This document shows positions 16,014-24,600 of a DNA stretch of 64,000 nt, one piece after another. Source of the stretch: JACKEQ01 sp041389565 (GTDB taxonomy: Bacteria; Myxococcota_A; UBA796; GCA-2862545); contig JAWKRP010000016.1 of the NCBI GenBank assembly GCA_041389565.1, positions 141,728-205,727 on the forward strand. Reading direction: 5' to 3'. The notes under the pieces were generated by a model. It was not told the origin of the DNA. It was given only the letters and a program-made list of their open reading frames with translations, and searched no databases. Each line of letters starts with the position of its first letter. Position 1 is the first letter of the stretch. Made by a program: the position numbers and the translations under genes.

Positions 16014-16865
16014 TCAGAGGTGGAACACGACCGCGGTGGTCCAGCAGACCGAGCGTTGCCAGGGCTCCACGCGGTCCCGCAGGTCGAGCAGCACCTGACT
16101 CCGCAACCCCGCCCGCTGGACCCGCAGCGCCGCCCCTCCCCCCACCTGGAGCCCGAAGTCCCAGGCCGGCAGGTCGGCCTCGATGGACTCCGCGAGATCG
16201 AACCGCACGTACTGCTGCGCCTCCGTGCCCACGAACGTGAACGTCTCGGCGAACACGGCCCGCGCGATGTGACGCCCTCCAGACGTGAGCCCGACATGGA
16301 GCGCGACGCCGTAGCGCGAGTCGTACACCTCCAGGTCCCCGCGCTGCTGGAACGACGCCACCTCGTTGAGGTTGAGCGAGTGGGTCTTCGAGGACGCCTG
16401 CACCTGCGCGAGCAGCACGCTTCGTCGGGCGCCCACCACGGGACCGAGGCCGCGGATGGCGGACAGATCGGGCCAGCCGGTGCGGACGCCGAAGCCGAAC
16501 CACAGGTCGTCGAGGAGGGCGCGGCGAGGCTCGTTCGGGGGGACCGGCGCAGGTGCGCCCGGGACCGGGTCCTGGATGCGGGGCACCCAGCCGAGATCTT
16601 CGGGAGGACCGGAGACGACCCAGCTCCGCGCCAACAGCACCGCCGTGTCGGCGCTCTCGACCGGACGCTGGACGACCCCGTCGGGCGTGATCCAGAACAA
16701 CGCGTCGAACGTGAGCTCGAAGCGAGGGACCTCCGCGACCGGGCCGAGCTCGATCTCGAGCCCCGCGCCCGGCCAGTAGTCGTCGAGCGCCTGCTGGACC
16801 TCCGGGACCTGGTCCGGATTCCAGACCACCAGGGGCATCGCATGGGCGGCATGGAGGAGAAGCAC
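16014..16865 (-). CDS. Hypothetical secreted beta-rich protein, 283 aa
   Basis: It starts with a short signal peptide (MLLLHAAHA|MPLVVW). The rest is beta-rich with many alternating strands towards the C-terminus (FGLQVGGGAALRVQRAGLRSQVLLDL), which could be an outer-membrane barrel. The N-terminal part carries a predicted small alpha/beta domain. I do not recognise a family. It lies 3 nt after the OmpA-type gene and 11 bp before the anchored protein, inside the operon headed by an ECF sigma factor, so it is probably co-produced with the OmpA-type protein as part of an envelope assembly. Confidence 0.65.
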   Translation of the reverse strand: MLLLHAAHAMPLVVWNPDQVPEVQQALDDYWPGAGLEIELGPVAEVPRFELTFDALFWITPDGVVQRPVESADTAVLLARSWVVSGPPEDLGWVPRIQDPVPGAPAPVPPNEPRRALLDDLWFGFGVRTGWPDLSAIRGLGPVVGARRSVLLAQVQASSKTHSLNLNEVASFQQRGDLEVYDSRYGVALHVGLTSGGRHIARAVFAETFTFVGTEAQQYVRFDLAESIEADLPAWDFGLQVGGGAALRVQRAGLRSQVLLDLRDRVEPWQRSVCWTTAVVFHL

Positions 16866-16868
16866 CGC

Positions 16869-18908
16869 TCACCACTCCGAGTGCACCAGCACGGTGAAGG
16901 ATACCATCCGACGGGCCCCGGCCCGGGTGTAGGCCTCTCCGGACCCGAGTGGAGCGAGCCGTTCGCGCTCCACGCCGCGCTCGACCAATGCGTCCACCAC
17001 CACCTGCGCCCGTCGGTCGGACAGCGCCAGGTTGTAGGCGCTGCCGCCGAGGGAGTCCGCATGCCCCTCGACCCGGAGCACCCGCACCTCCGGATGCGCA
17101 CGCAGCCACAGGGCCAGTGCGTCCAGCCAGCTCGTGTCGACCAGCCGTGCGCTGTCGAGCGCGAACAGCGGGCTGTCGTCCAGCACGAGCTGCTCGCCGT
17201 CCAGGTGGATGTCCTGACGCTCGAGGGTGATGCGCACCGTGGTGACCCCGCCGACCGACACCGTCCCGACCGTCCGCACGCCCTCCCAGCCGATCGCTTC
17301 CGCACGGAGCGGCAGCTCGCCGACCGCATGGGTCCCCGTGTACCAGCCGTCCACGAGCTCCACCTCCTCGTCCCCCACCTCGAGCAGCGCTTCCGGGATG
17401 GGCGCACCGTCGGGGTCCGCGACCTGAACCACCAACTGGCCCAACCGGATGGGCTCGAGCGCGATCTCGGTCACGTTCTCGCCCGGGTACAGCGTGACCG
17501 CGCGGCCCTGGGTGTGGAATCCCTCCGCTTCGGCGCGCACGATCACCTGCCCCGTCCCGCGCAGCACCGACCAGGTCTCGCCGGCCAGGCGCTTGTGGCT
17601 CTCGCCATCGGCCGTGATCGTGAACACCTCCGGGCCCGTCACGAGGACGGTCCATCGGGCCTGCTCGTCCGGGCACCCGTCCTCGTCCTGGAATCCGTTC
17701 ACGACCTCCGGAACGTCGGGACACGCGTCGACGGGGTCGAGGATGCCATCGCCGTCGTTGTCGGGGTCCGGGCAGCCATCGCGGTCCTCGAAGCCATCGC
17801 GGTCCTCGGGGTCGTTGCGACACTGGTCGATCAGGTTGGACAGGCCGTCTCCATCGTTGTCACGCGGCTCGTGCCCGCTCGCGACCACCTGCACGGCGAC
17901 CCGGTTCTCCGGCGTGCCCGCGGCACGGGTCAGGCCGAGCCCGACGCTCGCTCGCGCGTGGAGGGTGCCGAGGACCCGGAGATCACCGCTCACGAGCGCC
18001 TCCATCGGGAGCTGGCGGATCGTCTTCGGGAGCGCCAACGGGCCGTTGCCGAAGCACTCGACGGTCAGCCCGAGCCGGTCGCCGAGCGCCCGATGCACGC
18101 CGACCCCGCCATCGATCCGATTCCCCACCACCAGCCCGCGGATCTCGTTCTTCCGCTGGAACCGCACTCCCGTGTGCCAGCCGAGCGTGAAGCCGCCCAC
18201 CGGGTTCTCGCCCGCCCACGTCACCGAGGTCGCCGACTGGCCCCAGAACTGGTCGACCGCCGGATCGCGGTGCTGCGTGGGGAGGTCCTGCATCACCCGG
18301 ATGGACGCGCGGTTCTCCCCCGTCGTGAGCGGTGCGATGGCCCAGAGGGACACGTCCCCTGCGCCATGGTCCTCGAGGGGCCCCACCGCCGCGTACATCG
18401 GCACGGCGAACCCCGCCCCGACGAGGTCGCCGAAGTTGAACGTCGCTCCGAGCTCGCCCGCATACAGCTGGTTCACGAGCACCCGCCGCGGGAGGTCCTC
18501 CATCACGACCGTCAGCGGCTTCGAGGCGCTCTGCGTCGTGAGCGCCACCCGTCCACTCCACCGCGGGCCCGGATCCGGGCTGCGCACCGACACGAAGCGC
18601 CCTCCGTCGAGCCCCTGGAGCTGCTGGAAGTCCGCGCCGTGCGCCATCAACGGCACCATCAGCAGCGCGCGGATCAGCCACACCAGCAGGAAGGTCCACG
18701 TCAGACCTGGTGCGGTCGCACACCCCCCGCCGCCGCCGAGCCCGACCTCCACCGGAGGCCCGAGCTCGTGGAAGATCCCGGTCTCCCGACCGATCTCCCC
18801 CTCCGCACCGGGCTTCGAGTCGACCAGTCCGCCGCCCGTCAGGGTTCCGCCGGTGTCGTCCATTCCGACCTCCACCCGCTCTTGTCGCGAGGTCGCGCAG
18901 ACCTTCAC
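16869..18908 (-). CDS. OmpA-family envelope protein with TSP3-like repeats, odd N-terminus
   Basis: From ATG 18908 the product has 679 aa. Residues about 100-340 look like a beta-barrel or beta-rich domain; about 350-420 hold two TSP3-like calcium repeats (DNDGDGLSNLIDQC, DNDGDGILDPVDAC); about 440-560 are PEGA-like; the end is an OmpA peptidoglycan-binding domain (ALDSARL, VEGHADSLGGSAYN, ALSDRRAQVVVDALVERG). It is a paralogue of the 3175 gene. The first 75 residues are unusual: a Gly/Glu-rich stretch, GGGGGC, then the hydrophobic TWTFLLVWLIRALLMVPLMA. GTG 18683 would give a normal signal peptide (VWLIRALLMVPLMAHGA) and may be the real start. The ATG lies 7 nt after the FecR-like gene. Confidence 0.8.
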   Translation of the reverse strand: MKVCATSRQERVEVGMDDTGGTLTGGGLVDSKPGAEGEIGRETGIFHELGPPVEVGLGGGGGCATAPGLTWTFLLVWLIRALLMVPLMAHGADFQQLQGLDGGRFVSVRSPDPGPRWSGRVALTTQSASKPLTVVMEDLPRRVLVNQLYAGELGATFNFGDLVGAGFAVPMYAAVGPLEDHGAGDVSLWAIAPLTTGENRASIRVMQDLPTQHRDPAVDQFWGQSATSVTWAGENPVGGFTLGWHTGVRFQRKNEIRGLVVGNRIDGGVGVHRALGDRLGLTVECFGNGPLALPKTIRQLPMEALVSGDLRVLGTLHARASVGLGLTRAAGTPENRVAVQVVASGHEPRDNDGDGLSNLIDQCRNDPEDRDGFEDRDGCPDPDNDGDGILDPVDACPDVPEVVNGFQDEDGCPDEQARWTVLVTGPEVFTITADGESHKRLAGETWSVLRGTGQVIVRAEAEGFHTQGRAVTLYPGENVTEIALEPIRLGQLVVQVADPDGAPIPEALLEVGDEEVELVDGWYTGTHAVGELPLRAEAIGWEGVRTVGTVSVGGVTTVRITLERQDIHLDGEQLVLDDSPLFALDSARLVDTSWLDALALWLRAHPEVRVLRVEGHADSLGGSAYNLALSDRRAQVVVDALVERGVERERLAPLGSGEAYTRAGARRMVSFTVLVHSEW

Positions 18909-18915
18909 CGAAACC

Positions 18916-20109
18916 TCAGCGCCACTCCCCCATCGCCCGGGCCACCTCGACCTCGAGATCCCCGGAGACGCCGAGCTCCCGCGCCTTCTCGAGCGCGCCC
19001 CGGGCCCTCCGGTCGCCCAGGTCGGCCGCGCACAGGCCGAACCAGGCGTACGCGCGCGCGCGACCGGCCGTGTCGGGCCGCGCCGTCAGGGCCTCGTACT
19101 CGGGCAGCGCCAGATCGCACCGCTTCATTCGGGCCCGCTCGAGGTCGGCCCGCGCTTCGAGCAGGATCCAGTGACGCGGACCCGTCGGATGCGCGTCGAG
19201 CCAGGTCGACAGGGCGATCCGCGCGGCATCGGGGTCCCACACCACCGCGCCCACCTGGAGGCTGAGGGCCTCGGCTTCGGACCGGAGGGGCTCTTCGAGA
19301 CGCCCGACGAGCGACCCCAGGGTCTCCGCCAGCTCCGCCGTGCGCTCGCCGGCCTCGTAGCGCTGGAGCGCCCCAGCGAGGCTCGCACGCGCGGCACGCT
19401 CGGAAACGACCGTCGGCACGGGCACCTCCACCACCTGACCAGCGTTCGGAGCCGGCGATACGGGACCAACGACGGTCTCGGGTGCGGGGACCACCACGGG
19501 TCCGGGCACCTGGACGGGTGTGGGGACCTGGACGGGTGTGGGGACCTGGACCGACGCTCGCGCCACCGCTTCGGCTTCCGCGCGACTCCATCGCTCGCCG
19601 GCGGAGAGCACGGCGCGGCCCCAGGGGTGGTCGATCTGGACGCGGCCCTCGACCACCTCGACCTCGACGTCAGGAGGACGGTGCTCGACCTCGAACACCG
19701 TACCGAGCACCGTGACGATCACGTCTCCCGCCACCACGCGGAAGGTGCCCGACGGGAGCACCGGATCGACGGTCCACGTCCGCACGCCCGGGCCCTGCAC
19801 GACCGTGGTGACCGGACCCTCGGCCGAGACCGTGAACGCGGCGTCTCCGGTGCTCCGGTACGCGAGCGGCTCGGGCCACGCGGCCCAGACGGCCAGGAGC
19901 AGCGCTGCGAGCACCATCGCCGTCCCCAGGATCGGGGAGAACGCCCGGCGGGGCTCGGGACGCCACGACAAGAGCGCCTGGACCTCCTCCTCGAGGGGCT
20001 CGGAGTCCTCCACGACCGCGTCCCGCAGCGGTTCCGCCAGGCCCTCGAAGGCGGCGAGCTCGGCTTCGGTGGGCTCGGTGTCCCGACGCATCCAGTCGAG
20101 GGGCCTCAT
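18916..20109 (-). CDS. FecR-like transmembrane regulator (probable anti-sigma partner)
   Basis: The 397-aa product has an acidic cytoplasmic N-terminus of about 54 residues, one membrane helix (about 55-77, ILGTAMVLAALLLAVWAAW) and a periplasmic FecR domain (SGTFRVVAGDVIVTVLGTVF...VEVVEGRVQI). A Pro/Val-rich spacer with a duplicated VQVPTP follows, and then a helical TPR-like C-terminus. FecR proteins sense periplasmic signals and control ECF sigma factors. The start ATG overlaps the sigma factor's stop codon by 4 nt (ATGA), so the two are translationally coupled. No ferric siderophore receptor is nearby, so the signal is probably an envelope state and not iron; that is inference. Confidence 0.8.
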   Translation of the reverse strand: MRPLDWMRRDTEPTEAELAAFEGLAEPLRDAVVEDSEPLEEEVQALLSWRPEPRRAFSPILGTAMVLAALLLAVWAAWPEPLAYRSTGDAAFTVSAEGPVTTVVQGPGVRTWTVDPVLPSGTFRVVAGDVIVTVLGTVFEVEHRPPDVEVEVVEGRVQIDHPWGRAVLSAGERWSRAEAEAVARASVQVPTPVQVPTPVQVPGPVVVPAPETVVGPVSPAPNAGQVVEVPVPTVVSERAARASLAGALQRYEAGERTAELAETLGSLVGRLEEPLRSEAEALSLQVGAVVWDPDAARIALSTWLDAHPTGPRHWILLEARADLERARMKRCDLALPEYEALTARPDTAGRARAYAWFGLCAADLGDRRARGALEKARELGVSGDLEVEVARAMGEWR

Positions 20110-20663
20110 CGCTCGCCTCGGAGCGCCGCGATTCCACCGCCCAGCGCGGCACCTTCGGGCCCGGCGAGCGCCGAGAACGCCTTGCGCGCGTAGAACAGCC
20201 GGCTGTACACCGTGTTCACGGCGACTCCCATCATCGCAGCCGCCTCCACGGCCGAGTGGCCCTCGAGGTCGACGAGCACGAGCGCTTCGCGGTGCTTGTC
20301 CGAGAGCTGCTCGAGGAGCTGCTGCACACGGCGACGACGGGCGAGACGGGCCACGCGCTCGTCGGTGGTGGGACCGGGATCCGGCAGGGGTGCCAGCGTG
20401 TGCAGCCCGATGAACTGGCGGAGCTTCGCGCGGCGGCGGGCATTCGCGACCACCCGGCGCGTGATGCCGTACATCCAGGCCCGCTCGGAGCCCCCGCGGA
20501 ACGTGCTCGCGCGGCGATGGGCCATGACGAACGCGTCCTGGGTGACCGCTTCGGGATCGAGCAGCGGCCCGCCGAGCCGGATCACCCAGGCGAGCACGTC
20601 CCGCAGCAACGCCCGGTAGAACCGGTCGAACACCACGGGGTCGGTCAGATCGTCGACGCGCAT
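20106..20663 (-). CDS. ECF-type RNA polymerase sigma factor
   Basis: A 185-aa sigma factor with region 2 (FDRFYRALLRDVLAWVIRL...EAVTQDAFVMAHRRASTFRG) and region 4 with a helix-turn-helix (LSDKHREALVLVDLEGHSAVEAAAMMGVAVNTVYSRL). The start ATG 20663 has GGAGG 6 nt upstream. It heads an operon of FecR-like regulator, OmpA-type protein and two secreted proteins, which are presumably both its control unit and its targets. The 55-bp gap to the glycosidase gene upstream may hold its promoter; I see no clear -35/-10 there. Confidence 0.88.
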   Translation of the reverse strand: MRVDDLTDPVVFDRFYRALLRDVLAWVIRLGGPLLDPEAVTQDAFVMAHRRASTFRGGSERAWMYGITRRVVANARRRAKLRQFIGLHTLAPLPDPGPTTDERVARLARRRRVQQLLEQLSDKHREALVLVDLEGHSAVEAAAMMGVAVNTVYSRLFYARKAFSALAGPEGAALGGGIAALRGER

Positions 20664-20718
20664 CGCGGGCCTCCGACACCTGGATGTCGTGAGCGCCCGG
20701 GATCCTTCAGACCGCGCG

Positions 20719-23700
20719 CTATTCGACCCATCCCGACGCCGGGTGCGGTCCGGTGAGGTCGATCTCCCACGACGTGCCGCCCGCGGCGTCCCACGGCTGG
20801 TGACCGGACGGCACGGTGTCCTTCCACTCGTTGGCCGCCTGCGCGTACACGACGTGCCCCGCGAGACGCACGTGGGTGGGGTCGCCGAGCTGGTGACGCG
20901 GGATTCGCACGGCCAGCGTGTGCAGATCGGCGGCCGACCACACGTCGCGCCCGTCCACCAGGCGCAGCTGCTGCTCCCAGCCGCTCGCGCCGGGCGTCCA
21001 CACCCCGGACCACGGACCCAGCCCGTCTGCTGCATCGTGCTGGCGGCGCACGGCGATGGCGTGGGTGGGCGTGAACGGCAGCACGGGGGTCTGGCCCGAG
21101 TACTCGAAGCCCGCGCCGACGACCGGGGTGCCGGGATTCGCCTCCACGTAGAGCACGAACGGCACGAACGGGTCTTCGAACGCCTGGCTCACGAGCGCCA
21201 CGTAGAGGAAGTCGTCGTCCCAGTCGAGCGCGAACGCCTCCCAGGGCTGCAGCACAGCGCCCGGAACGGCCGTCTGGAGCGGGTCGAACGCCGCGAGGTC
21301 GTCGGTGCCGTCGAACCCGAGGGCATTCTCGACGGGGCGCTGGTCGAGGCCGTCGAGCGCGAGCAGCTTCAGCTCGGCGACATCGACCGCCCGGTACGGC
21401 TGCGGCCCTCCGCCCGGACCCGCCGTGAACTCCCGCGCGGCCTCGAGGTCGGTCATGTTGGGGGCGTCGGTGAGGACCAGCTCGTACGTGGTGTCGCCCT
21501 GCAGCTCGACGCGCGCGAGCGTGCTCTCGCGGTACCGGTCCCAGCTCGCGGTGTGCGGGAAGACGACGGGCCCCTCCGCCACGACGCCTCCCGGGAGGGC
21601 GGTGAGCGTGTACCACTTGTGGGACGCTGTGATGCCGGACTGGATGGAGCCCGCGCCGTTGGCGTACACCCACTGCAGCCCGTGCGGGCCGGTGAATCCG
21701 GGCCGGAAGCGCACGGTGAGCGTGTCGTCCGGGGCTCCCCAGCCCTCGTAGTGCGCGCGCCCGTACTGGGTCGACCACGTCCCGCCGCGTGCGACGAACG
21801 TGTGGGCATCGAGGGTCTGGACCCGCTCCGCGCCCGCGCCCCACCAGCACTGCGCAGCGCTGTGGGTCGCCGGACCGGCGGCATTGCGGGCTTCGAGCGT
21901 GTAGCACCACGAGACGCCGTCCACGCCGGGGGTGGCGGGGTCGGCCCACGGTGAGGTCGCGCCGGTGGCGACGACGACGCCGTCGCGGAGCACGTCGACG
22001 GTGGCGCCCTGCGGGGTGGACCAGGTGAGCGTGACGCCCGAGGCCCCGAGCGTCGGCGCGTCGAGCACGGGCTCGGACGGCGCGGTGTGGGCATCGAGCA
22101 CGCCCACGTCGACCTGGGTGAGACTTCCCTGTGCGGTGACCGGGGCGGCCGTGATGGTGAAGCCCGAAGCCGTCGGGGTGACCGTACCCTCCCCGAACGG
22201 ACCGGCTCCAGCGGGGATCTCGAGCGTCAGGTCGACCGTGGCGCCGTGCCACGGGAACCGATGCAGGGTGACGGTGGGCCCGAGCCACGCATCGCGAAGA
22301 TCGCCCGTCACGAACGGCTCGAACGCGAGCCCACCGGTCGACGGGCGCACGCCCATCAGCCCGTCGACCACGAACGACAGGTACCCCGCCACGGACCAGA
22401 GCTGGCGGCGGGAGTTCACCACGGGCCCCGAGAGCGCCCCGTCGTCGTACCAGGGCTCACCGGTGGTCCACTCGGCGTTCTCCATGTTCGACAGGTTGAT
22501 CGCCGAACCGCGGATGAGCTCTGCAGCGCCGGCATCGAAGACCGCCGCGTTTCGCGACCGTGCAGCGGCACGGAGCCCGTACGCGGTGACGAACGGCCAC
22601 TGCGCGCGGTTGTGGTACACGCGGACGTCGCGCTGTTGCGGCCAGATCACGGGCGGACCGTGCGGACCGTGCGCATAGCTCGACAGCGCGGCGGTGGTCT
22701 GGCCGGCATCCGCGAGGGTGAGCGCGGCGAGTGCCTCTCCGAGCCAGTCCCGGCGCTCGGACACCGACGGATCCAGCGCCGGACCGGTCAGGGTCGCCCA
22801 GCCGTCGGTCTGCCAGAACCGCGCCTGGACGGCCACACCGAGATCATCGGCCCACGCGCGGAAACGGTCGCGATCCGCGGTGTTCCCGCGCTCCCCCGAC
22901 CATCGCGACGCCGCGTCGAGCAGGATCCAGTGCGCGAGGTTCGTGGAGAGCGCCTTGCTCTCGGCGATGGGCACGACATCGTCGACGGTCCAGCTGGGGT
23001 ACGACTGCTCGCGCCAGTCGAGGAAGCTCTGCTCCCCGCGGTACAGGCCGTCTTCGGGGTCCCAGATGTAGGTGCGGTCTTCGTCCGCCGTGGTGACGAC
23101 GGCCTCGAGCGCGTCATCCAGGAACGCGTCGCGCTCGGGGCCGGTGAGCGTCGCGAGCACGGCGTCCGCGCCGAGCGCCCAGATCGCCCGATCGGTCGAG
23201 ACGGGCCAGCTCCCGCCAGAGCCGGTGTCCTGGACGATCCGCAGCGGTCCGCCGTCTTTCGGCGGGGAGAGCTTGAAGCGAAGAGACGCGGCGGTGCGCG
23301 CGGGGTCGAGCCACGCGAGGGCGAGGTCGGCCGCGTACGACGTGTCGCGCGTCCACACCCACGTCCAGAGCTCCCCGGTCTGAAAACACTCGCACGGGAC
23401 GGGCGATCCGTTGGCGAACGCGCCATCCGTGACGGTGGAGACGCTGTTCTCGCGGGCCTCCTGCACGGCGAGCGCGAACAGGCCGTCGAACAGGAGCGAG
23501 CGACTGCGGAGCACGGGCTGGTCGGGCAGCTCGACGACGGTGACCTGCGTGGGGCCCCCATCCCGCTGCACGTGGTCGGTCGTGAACCGGTACGTGCGTG
23601 CGAGGGTGTCGGCGTCCTCGACCGTGACGGTCGTGGTCCACTGACCGTCCGTGTAGCTGTCGGTAGCCGGCACGTCGGTGTCGGTGTCGGCATCCGTGTC

Positions 23701-23799
23701 GGTATCGGCGTCCGTGTCGGTGTCGGTGTCCGCCTCCGGAGGCACGACAGTAGCTGGCCCCTTGCAGGCGACGAGGGGCAGCAGGACGAGCAGAGGCAT
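20719..23799 (-). CDS. Lipoprotein six-hairpin glycosidase with Fn3-like and carbohydrate-binding modules
   Basis: The 1026-aa product begins with a lipoprotein signal (LLPLVAC, Cys12) and a short Asp-Thr-Asp stalk. Residues about 60-560 look like an (alpha/alpha)6 glycosidase: TGELWTWVWTRDTSYAADLAL near residue 145, NLAHWILLDAASRW, and VYHNRAQWPFVTAYGLRAA are motifs seen in GH15/GH63/GH78-like enzymes. A Fn3-like module follows (VTLTWSTPQGATVDVLRDG), then a beta-sandwich and a CBM9-like end (WEAFALDWDDDFLYVALVS). It would act on sugars outside the cell while tethered to the membrane. Substrate unknown. The start ATG 23799 is fixed by the lipobox; a 51-codon upstream extension is rejected. 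Confidence 0.7.
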   Translation of the reverse strand: MPLLVLLPLVACKGPATVVPPEADTDTDTDADTDTDADTDTDVPATDSYTDGQWTTTVTVEDADTLARTYRFTTDHVQRDGGPTQVTVVELPDQPVLRSRSLLFDGLFALAVQEARENSVSTVTDGAFANGSPVPCECFQTGELWTWVWTRDTSYAADLALAWLDPARTAASLRFKLSPPKDGGPLRIVQDTGSGGSWPVSTDRAIWALGADAVLATLTGPERDAFLDDALEAVVTTADEDRTYIWDPEDGLYRGEQSFLDWREQSYPSWTVDDVVPIAESKALSTNLAHWILLDAASRWSGERGNTADRDRFRAWADDLGVAVQARFWQTDGWATLTGPALDPSVSERRDWLGEALAALTLADAGQTTAALSSYAHGPHGPPVIWPQQRDVRVYHNRAQWPFVTAYGLRAAARSRNAAVFDAGAAELIRGSAINLSNMENAEWTTGEPWYDDGALSGPVVNSRRQLWSVAGYLSFVVDGLMGVRPSTGGLAFEPFVTGDLRDAWLGPTVTLHRFPWHGATVDLTLEIPAGAGPFGEGTVTPTASGFTITAAPVTAQGSLTQVDVGVLDAHTAPSEPVLDAPTLGASGVTLTWSTPQGATVDVLRDGVVVATGATSPWADPATPGVDGVSWCYTLEARNAAGPATHSAAQCWWGAGAERVQTLDAHTFVARGGTWSTQYGRAHYEGWGAPDDTLTVRFRPGFTGPHGLQWVYANGAGSIQSGITASHKWYTLTALPGGVVAEGPVVFPHTASWDRYRESTLARVELQGDTTYELVLTDAPNMTDLEAAREFTAGPGGGPQPYRAVDVAELKLLALDGLDQRPVENALGFDGTDDLAAFDPLQTAVPGAVLQPWEAFALDWDDDFLYVALVSQAFEDPFVPFVLYVEANPGTPVVGAGFEYSGQTPVLPFTPTHAIAVRRQHDAADGLGPWSGVWTPGASGWEQQLRLVDGRDVWSAADLHTLAVRIPRHQLGDPTHVRLAGHVVYAQAANEWKDTVPSGHQPWDAAGGTSWEIDLTGPHPASGWVE

Positions 23800-23822
23800 G
23801 CGGGCTCCGGCGGCGAACCCTG

Positions 23823-24419
23823 TCAGTAACAGATCGACGGAGCCTCGCAGAACACGCCCGTCGCGGGACCGGAGAGCGACCCGACGAAGTCCTCGGCGGT
23901 CACGACGTCGTAATCCCACCCGCTCCAGGTGCTCCAGGGGTCGTAGGACCACGTCGAGAAGTTGAACGTACGGAACCGCGTGCGGTAGGTCTCTCCGACC
24001 GCCGCGTCACCGTCGTACATCGCGGGATTCGCGACGGGCGACGAGTACGTGTAGACGGCCACCAGCCGCTGGTCGAGGTCGCAGAGCTGGGTCTGGATCT
24101 GGAGGTAGCCGAGGAAGAACGACTCCGTGGTGATCCCACAACCGGTTCTGCGGAGGGTCGTCGCGAAGGCGCCCTGGCCGGAGTTCCCGGTACTGAAAGT
24201 GCCGGTCATACACCAGTCCTGGCCGGAGGCAGCAGAGAATGCCGTGCAGAGTCCGTTCGACTGGTAGGCGCTCGGGGTGAACGTGAAGGTCGTGCTGCCC
24301 TGGACGTAGCCGGTCCAGTCGAAGTTGAACGTGCTGGTGTAGGGGACGTTGGTGTCGTTGACTCCGCCCGCGAGAGCGGAGGGCGAGAGCAGGGATGCAG
24401 AGAGAAGAAGTGCGTACAT
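23823..24419 (-). CDS. Hypothetical secreted Cys-containing protein, 198 aa
   Basis: It has a signal peptide (MYALLLSASLLSPSALA|GGVND) and a mature part rich in Thr, Ser, Tyr and Phe, with seven or eight cysteines spread along it (LCTAFS, DWCM, TGCG, LCDL, VFCEAPSICY). Several disulfides are likely. I do not recognise a family. ATG 24419 has GGAG 6 nt upstream. It lies 23 bp ahead of the glycosidase lipoprotein on the same strand, so the two are probably co-transcribed, and it may help in the same extracellular task. Confidence 0.68.
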   Translation of the reverse strand: MYALLLSASLLSPSALAGGVNDTNVPYTSTFNFDWTGYVQGSTTFTFTPSAYQSNGLCTAFSAASGQDWCMTGTFSTGNSGQGAFATTLRRTGCGITTESFFLGYLQIQTQLCDLDQRLVAVYTYSSPVANPAMYDGDAAVGETYRTRFRTFNFSTWSYDPWSTWSGWDYDVVTAEDFVGSLSGPATGVFCEAPSICY

Positions 24420-24494
24420 GGTGGTCTCCAGAGGGACTTGCGCGTACCATACCCCGATGTTTCCGTGGAAGCCCGTACGGATCTCCACAGCACC

Positions 24495-24504
24495 GAAAAT
24501 TTTC
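24495..24504. promoter_or_regulatory. AT-rich palindrome GAAAATTTTC in divergent promoter region
   Basis: The 181-bp gap 24420-24600 separates two divergent secreted-protein genes. This 10-bp palindrome is a striking AT island in very GC-rich DNA and could be a promoter element or operator. No further evidence. Confidence 0.25.
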
Positions 24505-24600
24505 CGTCCCGGAGGGCTCCGTGCGTTCTCGGCATGCGCTGCAGATTCTCTTCACGTGGCGCGCGGTGCGGTGCGGTCCAGGATCGAGTACACCGGAGGA

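Noticed and set aside
18916..20663. Iron-siderophore signalling (fecIR) interpretation
   Set aside because: No TonB-dependent receptor follows; downstream genes are OmpA-type and secreted proteins.
22087..23829. Plus-strand frame of 580 aa opposite the glycosidase gene
   Set aside because: Composition is typical of antisense in high-GC DNA (Arg, Gly, Pro), with no motif; the minus-strand gene has a clear lipobox and glycosidase motifs.
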